Source: Phaeospirillum sp.
Lineage (GTDB): Bacteria > Pseudomonadota > Alphaproteobacteria > Rhodospirillales > Magnetospirillaceae
Direction: 5' to 3'
NCBI GenBank assembly: GCA_030824585.1
Contig: JAVBXM010000247.1
Coordinates: 1 to 59,242 of the forward strand
Length of the DNA: 59,242 nt
The position numbers and the translations under genes are program-made. Of the stretch, positions 46,741-59,242 are shown one piece after another (positions within the stretch are counted from its first letter, which is position 1; every line of letters begins with the position of its first letter). The notes below the pieces were generated by a model that saw nothing but the letters and a program-made list of their open reading frames with translations, was not told the DNA's origin and did not search any database.

Positions 46741-46759
46741 TGCCGATTTGAAATCGGCA
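46741..46759. promoter_or_regulatory. Perfect 19-bp palindrome upstream of moxR operon
   Basis: TGCCGATTT-G-AAATCGGCA, 58 bp upstream of the moxR start. On the minus strand it is followed within a few bases by TTGACC, 17 bp, TACCTT, a plausible -35/-10. The placement suggests an activator or repressor site. Confidence 0.55.
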
Positions 46760-46760
46760 A

Positions 46761-46796
46761 AGAAAAAGCCCCGGCCTTGGGAGGGAGGCCGGGGCT
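46761..46796 (-). terminator. Intrinsic terminator of the second phasin gene
   Basis: On the minus strand AGCCCCGGCC (46796-46787) pairs with GGCCGGGGCT (46776-46767) and runs into five U. It separates phasin transcription from the moxR operon. Confidence 0.85.
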
Positions 46797-46929
46797 CGTG
46801 CCCGTCGTCGCAAATGTCCGGAAGCAGCGGGATGGGGGGGAGAGCCCCGAACATTCATAAGCGGCGGCGGTCTCTTCGATCCAGGTCGGGCGAGGTGGGA
46901 GGACCTCGCCGGACCCCAGTCGGATCAAA

Positions 46930-47280
46930 TCAGGCGGCGACCTTGGTCAGCGCGGCGAAACGGGCCTGGATCGGCTCGACCGCGGCGGTCAGCGCGGAGG
47001 TCGACAGCTCGGCCAGCTTGCGGCCGTCGGCGATGGCGCCCTCGATGGCCTCGCGGGCCAGCTTGCCCTGCAGGTCGGCCAGCTCGGCCGGGCTCTTCAC
47101 GGAGAAGAGGGCCTTGATGGCGGCGTCGGCCTTCTTGACGTTCTCGGCGACCAGGGCCTGCTGGGCCTTGGCGATCTCTTCGAAGGCCTTGACGGTGGCG
47201 GCGCCCGACTTGGCGAAAGCGTCGGCGTTTTCCTTGCCCAGGGCGACGAACTTCTCGAAACCGTCGATCTTGATGGTCAT
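46930..47280 (-). CDS. Phasin family protein (second copy)
   Basis: 116 residues, all helical, starting MTIKIDGFEKFVALGKENAD, with typical phasin amphipathic repeats (AEENVKKADAAIKALFSVKSPAEL and similar), Ala- and Lys-rich. Shares only the family pattern with the one at 19418-19855. Likely a polyhydroxybutyrate granule surface protein. Own promoter with a TGC-rich palindrome overlapping it and own terminator. Confidence 0.85.
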   Translation of the reverse strand: MTIKIDGFEKFVALGKENADAFAKSGAATVKAFEEIAKAQQALVAENVKKADAAIKALFSVKSPAELADLQGKLAREAIEGAIADGRKLAELSTSALTAAVEPIQARFAALTKVAA

Positions 47281-47347
47281 GTGCGTGATCCTTATCAGGG
47301 GTGGGCGCGTTGTGCGCTGCAACATGACGCCAATCTAACAGAACTAC

Positions 47348-47379
47348 GTTGCAGTGCAATATGATTTTTGCACTGCAAC
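47348..47379. promoter_or_regulatory. TGC-rich palindrome overlapping the phasin promoter
   Basis: GTTGCAGTGCAA (47348-47359) and TTGCACTGCAAC (47368-47379) are perfect inverted arms. On the minus strand TTGCAC at the palindrome could be the -35 of a promoter with TAGATT as -10 (16-bp gap). A third TTGCAGCGCAC-like half lies nearer the gene (about 47316-47325). Looks like a PhaR-type repressor site. Confidence 0.6.
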
Positions 47380-47404
47380 ATAACTGTCTTGCATGGAGGG
47401 GCTG

Positions 47405-47448
47405 CAAAAAATGCGAACACCCCCGGAAGCCAGTGTTTCCGGGGGTGT
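47405..47448 (-). terminator. Intrinsic terminator of the CBS-domain gene
   Basis: ACACCCCCGGAA and TTCCGGGGGTGT (47417-47448) form a long perfect stem; on the minus strand the RNA continues TCGCATTTTTT. Confidence 0.85.
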
Positions 47449-47473
47449 CGGAGAATGGAGCGGCTGGGTCGCG

Positions 47474-47905
47474 TCAGCGGGTGGCGGCCACGTCGCGCAG
47501 CACGTTCATTTCCATCTGGGCCTCGGTCAGGCGGAAATTGACCGCGTCGCCGATGGAGACGATGCCGATCAACTCGTCCTTTTCCAGCACCGGCAGGTGG
47601 CGGATGCGGCGTTCGGTCATCACCCCCATGATGGTCTTGACGCTGTCGCCGGGAGCGCAGGTCACCACCGGACTGGACATGACGTTGCGCACCGGCATTT
47701 CCAGCGCGGCCTTGCCGTACTGGGCCAGACCCTTGACGATATCGCGCTCGGACAGCACGCCCTGCAGCTTGCCCTTGGCGTCGCAGACCACGGCGACGCC
47801 GACCTTCTTGTTGGTCAACAGCGCGGCGGCGTCGGCCACCGAATGTTCGGGGCGGATGGTGAAAACGACGCTGCCCTTGGTCTTCAGAATGGTTTCTACG
47901 GACAT
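47474..47905 (-). CDS. Two-CBS-domain protein
   Basis: 143 residues made of two CBS domains in tandem (about 8-65 and 73-130; GVLSERDIVKGL and GIVSIGDAVNFRL are the usual C-terminal strands). Such proteins bind adenine nucleotides or similar and regulate a partner. No fused effector domain. Single gene with a strong terminator. Confidence 0.88.
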   Translation of the reverse strand: MSVETILKTKGSVVFTIRPEHSVADAAALLTNKKVGVAVVCDAKGKLQGVLSERDIVKGLAQYGKAALEMPVRNVMSSPVVTCAPGDSVKTIMGVMTERRIRHLPVLEKDELIGIVSIGDAVNFRLTEAQMEMNVLRDVAATR

Positions 47906-48021
47906 GGCTGGTCCCCCTTTATGCCTTGGACTTAGTTTTTGTGGCGGGGTGACCGGTCCCAGACCCCCTACCTTTGAATAGGACCAGTCTGGAGCCGAAG
48001 CCGAAGAAATTCAAGCTACCA

Positions 48022-49407
48022 TCAGTGGGTATGCCCGAGACTTACGCCGCTGGCCGCCAACTGGTCGGCGAGAGTCTGGCGCAGGCGCTTCAACCCCTCG
48101 GAGCTGGCCGCCTCGCAGCGGGCCACCAGCACCGCCTGGGTGTTGGAGGCGCGCAGCAGCCACCAGCCGTCCGGGGTGTCAACCCGCACGCCGTCGATGG
48201 CGGAGAAGGTGGCGCCCTCGGCTTCCAGCCGCGCCCTGACCTCGGCCACCACGGCGAACTTGCGCTCCTCCGGGCAGTCGAAGCGCAGTTCCGGGGTGTT
48301 GATCATGTGGGGCAGTCTGTCGCGGCGCTGGCCGATGGTCATGTGATCCCAGCGGGCCACGATGCCCAGCAGGCGGATGGCGGCGTAAAGGGCGTCGTCG
48401 AAGCCGTAATAGCGGTCGGCGAAGAAGATGTGGCCGCTCATCTCGCCGGCCAGCGGCGCGCCGGTCTCGGCCATCTGGGTCTTGATCAGCGAGTGGCCGG
48501 TGCGGCCCATGACGGCGTTGCCGCCCATGCGGCGCACCTCGTCGAAGAACACCTTGGACGCCTTGACGTCGGCGATGATGGTGGCGCCGGGCAGGGTCTT
48601 CAGCAGGTCCTCGGCCAGGATCACCAGGATCTGGTCGCCGTAGAGGATGCGTCCTTCGGCGTCGACCACGCCGATGCGGTCGCCGTCGCCGTCGAAGGCG
48701 ATGCCCAGATGGGCGGATTCGGTCAGCACCTTGTCTTGCAGCGCCACCAGATTGTGGGGCTCGGTGGGGTCGGGGTGATGGTTGGGGAAGCGCCCGTCGA
48801 TCTCGCCGAACAGCACGGTGTGGGTGCCGGGCAGGCGCTTGACCAGGGCGTGCAGCACCTCGCCGGTGGCGCCGTTGCCGCAATCCCACACCACCCGCAG
48901 GCCGCGCCCGCCGTCATAGTCGCCGGCCAGCCGCGAGACGTATTCCTCGAACACCGAATCCTCGACCGCCCGGCCCTCGCCGACGGCGTAGTCGCCGGCC
49001 GCGGCGATGACGCCCAGGGATTGGATGTCGGGGCCGAAGAACGGCTTGCCGGCCAGCACCATCTTGAAGCCGTTGTGAGTGGGCGGGTTGTGGCTGCCGG
49101 TCACCATGATGCCGCCGTCGGCGTCGCGCACCTTGGCGGCGAAGTACAGCATGGGGGTGGGGCCGCGCCCGATGCGCCGCACGGTGCAGCCCGCCGCCAT
49201 CAGGCCCTTGGTCAGCGCCTCGGCCATTTCGGGCGACGACAGGCGCCCGTCCCAGCCCAGGGCGACCACATGGCCGCCATTGCGCCGCACGCGGGTGCCG
49301 AAGGCCCGGCCGATGGCCTCGGCATCGGCCGGGAACAGGGTCTCACCGACGATGCCGCGGATGTCGTATTCGCGCAGGATGGTGGGGTGGAAGGTGTGTG
49401 CGGTCAT
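48022..49407 (-). CDS. manB: Phosphomannomutase/phosphoglucomutase (AlgC-type)
   Basis: 461 residues of the alpha-D-phosphohexomutase family: phosphoserine loop VTGSHNPP (Ser about 104), metal-binding DGDGDRIG, sugar-binding GEMSGH and a C-terminal phosphate-binding domain. Interconverts mannose- or glucose-1- and 6-phosphates for GDP-mannose and related precursors. It is near a second phosphohexomutase (49973) and ugd/galU, which fits supply of exopolysaccharide or LPS sugars. Confidence 0.9.
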   Translation of the reverse strand: MTAHTFHPTILREYDIRGIVGETLFPADAEAIGRAFGTRVRRNGGHVVALGWDGRLSSPEMAEALTKGLMAAGCTVRRIGRGPTPMLYFAAKVRDADGGIMVTGSHNPPTHNGFKMVLAGKPFFGPDIQSLGVIAAAGDYAVGEGRAVEDSVFEEYVSRLAGDYDGGRGLRVVWDCGNGATGEVLHALVKRLPGTHTVLFGEIDGRFPNHHPDPTEPHNLVALQDKVLTESAHLGIAFDGDGDRIGVVDAEGRILYGDQILVILAEDLLKTLPGATIIADVKASKVFFDEVRRMGGNAVMGRTGHSLIKTQMAETGAPLAGEMSGHIFFADRYYGFDDALYAAIRLLGIVARWDHMTIGQRRDRLPHMINTPELRFDCPEERKFAVVAEVRARLEAEGATFSAIDGVRVDTPDGWWLLRASNTQAVLVARCEAASSEGLKRLRQTLADQLAASGVSLGHTH

Positions 49408-49416
49408 GGGGGCGTG

Positions 49417-49800
49417 CTACCGTTCGTTTAAGGAGAAAAGCGTTAGAGATATTTCGTCAATGACAGCCTGTACTGGGCGAGAGTTACAGTCAGGAGCTTC
49501 GAGGCATTTCTCTTTAAGTCTGGATAGAATTCGCGTGCTTATTTCACAATATTCTCTGTAATTCCTAAGCTCAAAGATAGCGGCGGCCTGCCTGTCTACA
49601 AACATTGCCTCACCGCCACCATCGCCAATGGCTAGCTTTAGCAAGGCATGATAATTTTCAAATCGCCTTTGTCGGAGGTCCGCCCCCCGAACCTGCACAT
49701 AACGATAGGCGGAGAATGCCAAGCCCGCCAGAGAGATTGCCGCAATTACGAAGCCTGCAATTGTTGCAATTTGAGCTGCTTGGTCGAGCGTCCAACTCAT
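49417..49800 (-). CDS. Small membrane protein of unknown function, low-GC
   Basis: 127 residues with one N-terminal membrane segment (IATIAGFVIAAISLAGLAFSAY) and a soluble C-terminal helical part with ELRNYREYCEISTRILSRLKEK. The gene's base composition is clearly lower in GC than that of its neighbours and codon use is different, consistent with acquisition. Resembles small hypothetical proteins seen in accessory regions. Start ATG 49800 is taken because upstream codons fall within the palindromic repeat. Confidence 0.6.
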   Translation of the reverse strand: MSWTLDQAAQIATIAGFVIAAISLAGLAFSAYRYVQVRGADLRQRRFENYHALLKLAIGDGGGEAMFVDRQAAAIFELRNYREYCEISTRILSRLKEKCLEAPDCNSRPVQAVIDEISLTLFSLNER

Positions 49801-49820
49801 CGCGCCTCCCCCTCCCCTTA

Positions 49821-49921
49821 TCGTCATGCCCGGACTTGTTCCGGGCATCCACGCCATGCCGCCCCATCGATGTTTCCGGTGCGGCACTGCGTGGATCGCC
49901 GGGTCAAGCCCGGCGATGACG
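49821..49921. repeat. Palindromic intergenic repeat element
   Basis: Two hairpins with CGTCATGCCCGG...CCGGGCATCCACG and CGTGGATCGCCGGG...CCCGGCGATGACG; the outer ends are inverted copies of each other. Such about 100-bp elements are common dispersed repeats in alphaproteobacterial genomes. It lies between the low-GC gene and pgm. Confidence 0.7.
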
Positions 49922-49972
49922 GGTTAGAATAATCCCCTTCGTGCCTTCGCGCCTTCGTGGTGAATCTTTGCG

Positions 49973-52595
<2,623 letters not shown>

Positions 52596-52596
52596 A

Positions 52597-52631
52597 GGAA
52601 AACCGCCCCTCTGAACCTGTCAAAGGGGCGG
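52597..52631 (-). terminator. Intrinsic terminator after ugd
   Basis: CCGCCCCT (minus strand 52631-52624) pairs with AGGGGCGG (52610-52603) and is followed by TTTTCCTTT. It also closes off the convergent methyltransferase-like gene. Confidence 0.8.
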
Positions 52632-52704
52632 CGGCAAGGGCAAAACCCGCCGCGGCTCATGCCGCGTAAGCCAGGCGAAACGCCCGGCGTCCGAGGGCAA
52701 CGAA

Positions 52705-54012
52705 CTACGGCCGGCCGATGCTGGTATAGGCGAAGCCCAGTTCGGCCATTTCCTCGGGCACATAGACGTTGCGCAGATCGACGATGGACGGCGAGGCCAG
52801 CAGCGACTTGACCTTCTTGAGGTCCAGGGCGCGGAACTCGTTCCATTCGGTGATCAGCACGGCGCAATGGGCGCCCGGCATGGTGGCGTAGGCGTCCTTG
52901 CAGTACTCGATGCCCGCCGGAAGCAGCTTCTTCGCCTCTTCCATGCCCTCGGGGTCGAAGGCCTTGATGGTGGCGCCCGCCTCGACCAGTGCCGCGACGA
53001 TATCCAGCGAGGGCGAATCGCGCATGTCGTCGGTATTGGGCTTGAAGGTCAGGCCCAGCACCGAGATGGTCTTGCCCTTGACCGAGCCGCCGCAGGCGGC
53101 CTTCACCCGTTCGGCCATCTGCTTCTTGCGGGCGTCGTTGACGGCGACCACCGATTCGACGATGCGCAGGGGCGCGTCGAAGTCCCGCGCGGTCTTGACC
53201 AGGGCCAGGGTATCCTTGGGGAAGCACGAGCCGCCGTAGCCGGGGCCGGGATGCAGGAACTTCTTGCCGATGCGGCCGTCCAGGCCGATGCCCTTGGCCA
53301 CGTCGTGGACGTTGGCGCCCACCTTCTCGCACAGATCGGCGATCTCGTTGATGAAGGTGATCTTGGTGGCCAGGAAGGTGTTGCCGGCGTACTTGATCAG
53401 CTCGGAGGTGCGGCGCGAGGTGAAGACGATGGGCGTCTCGATCAGGTAGAGTACCCGATAGAGCTGCTTCATCACCTTGCGGGCCTGTTCGGACTCGGTG
53501 CCGATCACCACGCGGTCGGGCCGCATAAAGTCGTTGATGGCCGAGCCTTCGCGCAGGAATTCCGGATTGGAGACCACGTCGAACTGGGCGTCGGGGCGGC
53601 GGGCGCGGATGATGCGCTCCACCTCGTCGCCGGTGCCGACCGGCACGGTGGACTTGGTCACCACCACGGTATAGCCGGTCATGGCGTCGGCGATTTCCTC
53701 GGCCGCCGCGTAGACATAGGAGAGGTCGGCATGGCCGTCGCCGCGCCGCGACGGCGTGCCCACCGCGATGAACACCGCGTCGGCATCCTTGACCGCCGCC
53801 TTGAGATCGGTGGTGAAGGCCAGCCGGCCGGCGTCCACGTTGGCGGCGACCATGTCGTCCAGGCCCGGCTCGTAGATGGGCATGACGTTCTGGTGCAGCA
53901 GCTCGATCTTGCGGGCATCCTTGTCGACGCAGGTGACGTCGATGCCGAATTCCGAGAAGCAGGTTCCCGACACCAGGCCCACATAGCCGGTGCCGATCAT
54001 GGCGATGCGCAT
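52705..54012 (-). CDS. ugd: UDP-glucose 6-dehydrogenase
   Basis: 435 residues: N-terminal NAD site IGTGYVGLVSG, the catalytic-Cys region GPGYGGSCFPKD, and a C-terminal UDP-binding domain. Oxidises UDP-glucose to UDP-glucuronate for surface polysaccharide. It follows galU by 13 nt in one operon, which makes consecutive steps of the same pathway. Confidence 0.95.
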   Translation of the reverse strand: MRIAMIGTGYVGLVSGTCFSEFGIDVTCVDKDARKIELLHQNVMPIYEPGLDDMVAANVDAGRLAFTTDLKAAVKDADAVFIAVGTPSRRGDGHADLSYVYAAAEEIADAMTGYTVVVTKSTVPVGTGDEVERIIRARRPDAQFDVVSNPEFLREGSAINDFMRPDRVVIGTESEQARKVMKQLYRVLYLIETPIVFTSRRTSELIKYAGNTFLATKITFINEIADLCEKVGANVHDVAKGIGLDGRIGKKFLHPGPGYGGSCFPKDTLALVKTARDFDAPLRIVESVVAVNDARKKQMAERVKAACGGSVKGKTISVLGLTFKPNTDDMRDSPSLDIVAALVEAGATIKAFDPEGMEEAKKLLPAGIEYCKDAYATMPGAHCAVLITEWNEFRALDLKKVKSLLASPSIVDLRNVYVPEEMAELGFAYTSIGRP

Positions 54013-54025
54013 GACGCTTCAGTCC

Positions 54026-54898
54026 TTAGCCGTGAAAGCGGGTGATCAGGTCGCGGGCGGCCTCGGCCATGTCCTCGCGGGCCAGGGCGAAGGCCAGGTT
54101 GGCCTCCAGCCAGCCCACCTTGTCGCCGCAATCGTAGCGGGTGCCCTCGAAGCGCAGGCCGTGGAAGGGGACCATGCCGATGGTCTGGCTGATGGCGTCG
54201 GTCAGCTGGATTTCGCCGCCGGCACCCTTCTCCTTCTTGTCCAGCACGTCGAACACCGCCGGGTGCAGGATGTAGCGGCCGATGATGGACAGCGTCGAGG
54301 GCGCCACCGCCGGATCGGGCTTCTCCACCAGACCCTTGGCGCGGGCCAGCCGGCCGTTGTCGTGCTCCACGTCCAAGATGCCGTAGCGCTTGGTGTGTTC
54401 GCGCGGCACGTCGGAGACGGCGACCACGTGGCCGCCCACCTCGGTGTGCACGGCGGCCATCTGCTTCAGGCAGGCGGTCTTGGACAGGATCAGGTCGTCG
54501 GGCAGCAGCACGGCGAAGGGCTCGTCGGCCACCAGGTCGCGGGCGCACCACACGGCATGGCCCAGGCCCAGGGGCTCGGACTGGCGGGTATAGGAGATCT
54601 GGCCCGACTTGGGCATCCACGAGGTCACCGCCTCGACCAGGTCGAACTTGCCGCGATCCTTGAGGATGCGCTCGAGTTCGGGATTGTGGTCGAAATGGTC
54701 CTCCAGCGCGTTCTTGCCGCGCCCGGTGACGAAGATGAAGTGCTCGCAACCGGCCGCCGCCGCCTCTTCCACCGCGTACTGGATCAGCGGCTTGTCCACC
54801 ACCGGCAGCATTTCCTTGGGCATCGCCTTGGTGGCGGGCAGGAAGCGGGTGCCCATGCCACCCACGGGGAACACGGCCTTGCGGACTCGACGAGTCAT
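54026..54898 (-). CDS. galU: UTP--glucose-1-phosphate uridylyltransferase
   Basis: 290 residues with the nucleotidyltransferase signature GGMGTRFLPATKAMPKEMLP and VDKPLIQYAVEEA, plus FVTGRGKNALEDHFD. Makes UDP-glucose from UTP and glucose-1-phosphate (the product of Pgm at 49973). AGGAG lies before the start. First gene of galU-ugd. Confidence 0.95.
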   Translation of the reverse strand: MTRRVRKAVFPVGGMGTRFLPATKAMPKEMLPVVDKPLIQYAVEEAAAAGCEHFIFVTGRGKNALEDHFDHNPELERILKDRGKFDLVEAVTSWMPKSGQISYTRQSEPLGLGHAVWCARDLVADEPFAVLLPDDLILSKTACLKQMAAVHTEVGGHVVAVSDVPREHTKRYGILDVEHDNGRLARAKGLVEKPDPAVAPSTLSIIGRYILHPAVFDVLDKKEKGAGGEIQLTDAISQTIGMVPFHGLRFEGTRYDCGDKVGWLEANLAFALAREDMAEAARDLITRFHG

Positions 54899-54998
54899 CG
54901 ATCACTCCTGAAGCTTTGTCTCGACCGCCCGGCGCTCTTTGCCGCGCCTCGTTACGGTCGCGGCATGTTTTGCCATGCCCACGCAGCGGAAGCAACGA

Positions 54999-55484
54999 TT
55001 ACCCCAACAGGATGTCGCGGGCTTGATTGAGCCGGGCGGCGATCCAGGTGGAGCCGCCGGCGTCGGGGTGGGCCGCACGCATCAGGCGGCGGTGGGCCTC
55101 GCGCACCTCATCGGGGGTGGCGCCGGGCTGCAGGCCCAGCACCTCGTAGGCCTGGGCGCGGGTCATGGCGGTCTCGGCGGGCGGGGAAGAGGGCGGTGGC
55201 GGCTCGGCGGCGGCGGCGCCTCGGCCGCTCATCCGGCGGATGGATCGCCAGAGTTGATGCAGGCGCATGGCCCGGCCGATCCACGGCGACAGGCCGGCCA
55301 GGATGGCGAACAGCCCGGCCAGCTTGCCGATGACCACCAGCGCCACGCCGCCGATCACCAGGGCGGCGAGCACGGCGCCGACCAGCGCCTTCCTTGCCTT
55401 GTCGGGCGGGGCCTTGGACCACCAGCGCAGCCCCCACCAAAGGGCGAGCAGGCCGCCGACCGCCAGAAGCAGGCGCAGGGCCAT
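54999..55484 (-). CDS. Membrane-bound J-domain protein
   Basis: 161 residues: two or three N-terminal membrane segments ([19 protein letters not shown], and about 35-68), a Pro-rich linker and a C-terminal J domain (about 108-161) with the HPD motif (AHPDAGG). The order, membrane then J domain, is that of the alphaproteobacterial TIM14/Pam18-like type. It would recruit DnaK to the membrane. Starts 9 nt after the STAS gene, so probably co-transcribed. Confidence 0.85.
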   Translation of the reverse strand: MALRLLLAVGGLLALWWGLRWWSKAPPDKARKALVGAVLAALVIGGVALVVIGKLAGLFAILAGLSPWIGRAMRLHQLWRSIRRMSGRGAAAAEPPPPSSPPAETAMTRAQAYEVLGLQPGATPDEVREAHRRLMRAAHPDAGGSTWIAARLNQARDILLG

Positions 55485-55493
55485 GGGCGTGGT

Positions 55494-55796
55494 CTATTCG
55501 AAATCGAAGCTGGAATCGCCGTCGGTCAGTTCGAACAGGCGCCGCACATTGCCCGATGCTCCGCGCAGGGTGAGGCGCCGTCCCTTGCCGACGATTTCGT
55601 CCTTGGCCAGATGCAGCATTCCCAATCCGACGGAATCCACCCGTCCCACCTTGGCCAGGTCGAAGACGACCCGGGTTGCCGTGATCGAGTTGATGTCGGT
55701 GATCAGGCCGTTCATCTGGCTGGTGACGGTATAGTCCATGGTCCCGTCGAGCCGGACGGTCAGGGTATCGTCCTGGTGGGAGATGGAAATGTTCAT
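55494..55796 (-). CDS. STAS-domain anti-anti-sigma factor-like protein
   Basis: 100-residue STAS domain with D54-S55 (VDSVGLGML), the usual phosphorylation site of anti-sigma-factor antagonists. It is co-transcribed with the J-domain gene. No sigma factor, anti-sigma kinase or PP2C gene is adjacent, so its partner is elsewhere. Confidence 0.85.
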   Translation of the reverse strand: MNISISHQDDTLTVRLDGTMDYTVTSQMNGLITDINSITATRVVFDLAKVGRVDSVGLGMLHLAKDEIVGKGRRLTLRGASGNVRRLFELTDGDSSFDFE

Positions 55797-55976
55797 GTGA
55801 AGCCTGAATTCCTCGATTGGATAGCCGATGAGTATGCTACGACTTTGCTCGCCGCTCCAGGGATTGAATCAGGCAAATTGTGTCTCGCCTATAGGTGTTT
55901 CCCGCAAGATCAACCCTTGGCGCGGCTGCGGCTTCGCGGTAAAAACGAACAAATGATCGTAAATTGTGGAGGTAGC

Positions 55977-57932
<1,956 letters not shown>

Positions 57933-57995
57933 TGGACGGCGGCGGGCTTTGGCGATAGCCTCTTTTTCCGAGCAAAGGGAAGGGGAGGGGTTGCC

Positions 57996-58766
57996 ATGGA
58001 TCGTCGTTCATTCCTCAAGGGGGCCACGGGTGCCGCCTGCCTGTGCGGCACGTGTGGCGGTTCCATTGCCCGGGCGGTGGCCGCCGAAGGCGCCCACTGG
58101 GCCTACGAGGGGCATGGCGGGCCCAAGGAATGGGGTATGCTGTCGCCGGAATACGCCGCCTGTTCCATGGGGCGCGAACAATCGCCCATCGACCTCTCCA
58201 AGCCCATCGCCGCCATCGTCGGCGACCCGCTGACCGCCTGGCGGCCGGTGCCGCTCCGGGTACAGAACAACGGCCATACCATCCAGGTGGATTGTACCGG
58301 CGGCGGCAGCCTGATGCTGGACGGCAAGTCGTACGACCTGCTGCAGTTCCACTTCCACCATCCCAGCGAGCACACGGTGGACGGGGCCTTCTTCGACATG
58401 GAGTGCCATTTCGTCCACAAGGCCGCCGACGGCAGTCTGGCGGTGCTGGGCGTGATGATCGCCAAGGGTGGCGCCAACCCCGCGCTGGAGGCCATCTGGC
58501 AGGTGATGCCGGCCAAAGGCGGTGAGAGCGTCACCGCGTCGTCCATGCTCGATCCCGCCATGCTGGTGCCCAAGGACCCGGTGACCTTCCGCTATGCCGG
58601 GTCGCTGACCACGCCGCCCTGTTCCGAGGTGGTGCAGTGGGTGGTCTACCGTCAGGCCATCACCGCCTCGGCCGAGCAATTGGCCGCCTTCGCCAAGCTG
58701 TTTCCCAACAATGCCCGTCCGGTCCAGCCGCTCAACCGCCGCAAGCTGCTGCTCGACGTGATGTGA
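57996..58766 (+). CDS. Alpha-type carbonic anhydrase, Tat-exported
   Basis: 256 residues; twin-arginine signal DRRSFLKG (Arg3-Arg4) followed by an Ala/Cys-rich stretch. The alpha-CA core has REQSPIDL, the zinc histidines in QFHFHHPSEH and ECHFVHK, and GSLTTPPCSE. It hydrates CO2 in the periplasm. ATG 57996 lies after GGGGAGGGG. A partial lipoprotein gene follows on the same strand 10 nt later. Confidence 0.92.
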   Translation: MDRRSFLKGATGAACLCGTCGGSIARAVAAEGAHWAYEGHGGPKEWGMLSPEYAACSMGREQSPIDLSKPIAAIVGDPLTAWRPVPLRVQNNGHTIQVDCTGGGSLMLDGKSYDLLQFHFHHPSEHTVDGAFFDMECHFVHKAADGSLAVLGVMIAKGGANPALEAIWQVMPAKGGESVTASSMLDPAMLVPKDPVTFRYAGSLTTPPCSEVVQWVVYRQAITASAEQLAAFAKLFPNNARPVQPLNRRKLLLDVM

Positions 58767-58776
58767 GGTGGGTGAG

Positions 58777-59242
58777 ATGACGCATCGGTTTCCGCCCACT
58801 CTCCTGCCATTCGGCGTCCTGGTGCTGCTGGGAGGCTGCGCCGCCGCGCCCCAGCCCATGGACGGGGGCTGGCATCTCGGCACCTGGATCGTCACCGACG
58901 CCTTTCCCTCGGGAGCGGTGACGGATGCCGCCTCGGCGCCGCGCGGCCAGACGGTCCCCATGGAAGCCGGGCGGGCCGGCGACGCCGCCGGCCGGGTCTG
59001 CCCGTCGCCGCACTATGGCGAGACGCGGGCGCCGCTCAGTTCGGTGATCGGGGCGGCCGCCGCCGACTGGCCGGGCATGGCCGATCAGGTCGCGGTTCTC
59101 GATGTGGAATGCGGCGGCAAGCCTTTCGCCCGCTATGCGGCGATGGCGGACGGCGCCCTGATGACCCGCTACGGCGGCTGGGTGCTGCGGCTGGAGCACG
59201 GGGAGAAGCTGGCCGCCAATCCCGCCCCCATGGTCGCCGAGC
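58777..59242 (+). CDS. Putative lipoprotein, cut by the window end
   Basis: Starts ATG 58777, after GAGGTGGGTGAG, and is open to the window edge (155 codons visible). The signal sequence ends LLGG-C21, a lipobox, and the chain continues QPMDGGWHLGTWIVTDAF, with later GRVCPSPHYGE and VECGGKPF. No recognised family. It follows the carbonic anhydrase gene closely and may be co-transcribed. Confidence 0.65.
   Translation, partial: MTHRFPPTLLPFGVLVLLGGCAAAPQPMDGGWHLGTWIVTDAFPSGAVTDAASAPRGQTVPMEAGRAGDAAGRVCPSPHYGETRAPLSSVIGAAAADWPGMADQVAVLDVECGGKPFARYAAMADGALMTRYGGWVLRLEHGEKLAANPAPMVAE

Noticed and set aside
49648-49932. Small plus-strand ORFs at 49605-49932
   Set aside because: They read through the palindromic repeat and the antisense of the low-GC gene; no ribosome site or conserved pattern.

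Overview
This 59 kb window is GC-rich chromosomal DNA from an alphaproteobacterium. The gene set (NasS/NasT nitrate control, phasins, copper receptor, cobalamin genes, many histidine kinases, chemoreceptors and HD-GYP proteins) fits Rhodospirillales, most like Magnetospirillum/Paramagnetospirillum. That assignment is inferred from protein character; there are no rRNA or magnetosome genes here to prove it. I saw no tRNA, rRNA, CRISPR array, transposase or prophage.

Layout. (1) 1-11.5 kb, minus strand: nitrate/nitrite assimilation. Three operons, nasS-nirB-nirD, an nrtABC-type ABC transporter, and narK plus a PP2C/Ser-Thr-kinase fusion, each start with the same module: a sigma-54 -24/-12 promoter, two hexaloop hairpins of the ANTAR type, and an intrinsic terminator whose 5' arm overlaps the second hairpin. 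The ANTAR antiterminator NasT is encoded beside them. (2) 11.6-17.7 kb: a secreted protein, a copper-type TonB receptor with a small Cys/His protein, cobalamin lower-ligand genes (cobS, a CobC-like phosphatase, divergent cobT) and ubiK. (3) 17.9-26.2 kb: a YbjN-like gene, proC, a phasin, then a minus-strand signalling run marR-ompR-(two tandem mini-ORFs)-envZ-ParA-like-histidine kinase, and divergent ilvE. (4) 26.3-36 kb: two chemoreceptors (one with a periplasmic CxxCH haem motif), a small zinc-ribbon protein, an HD-GYP response regulator, aspartate aminotransferase, a Sel1-repeat protein, a REC/HPt pair and small secreted or unknown proteins. (5) 36-44 kb: a carbinolamine dehydratase, an overlapping cassette of minimal zincin, Lon-like protease and solute-binding protein, a hydrolase and a PAS histidine kinase. 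(6) 44.2-48 kb: moxR-bacteriohemerythrin-VWA operon, a second phasin, a CBS-domain protein. (7) 48-59 kb: phosphohexomutases, ugd and galU for sugar nucleotides, a membrane J-domain protein with a STAS protein, acetoacetate-CoA ligase, a Tat-exported alpha carbonic anhydrase and the start of a lipoprotein.

How they work together. The nitrate block is one regulon: nitrogen limitation would act through sigma-54, and nitrate would act by releasing NasT from NasS so that NasT can hold the anti-terminator hairpins in the leaders. Nitrate then enters through two transporters and nitrite is reduced by NirBD; the assimilatory nitrate reductase is not in the window. The two phasins and acetoacetate-CoA ligase point to polyhydroxybutyrate metabolism, and both phasin promoters carry related TGC-rich inverted repeats. 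The least expected structures are the three-copy leader module, the 107-bp tandem repeat that relays translation from ompR to envZ, and the hemerythrin inside the MoxR/VWA operon.
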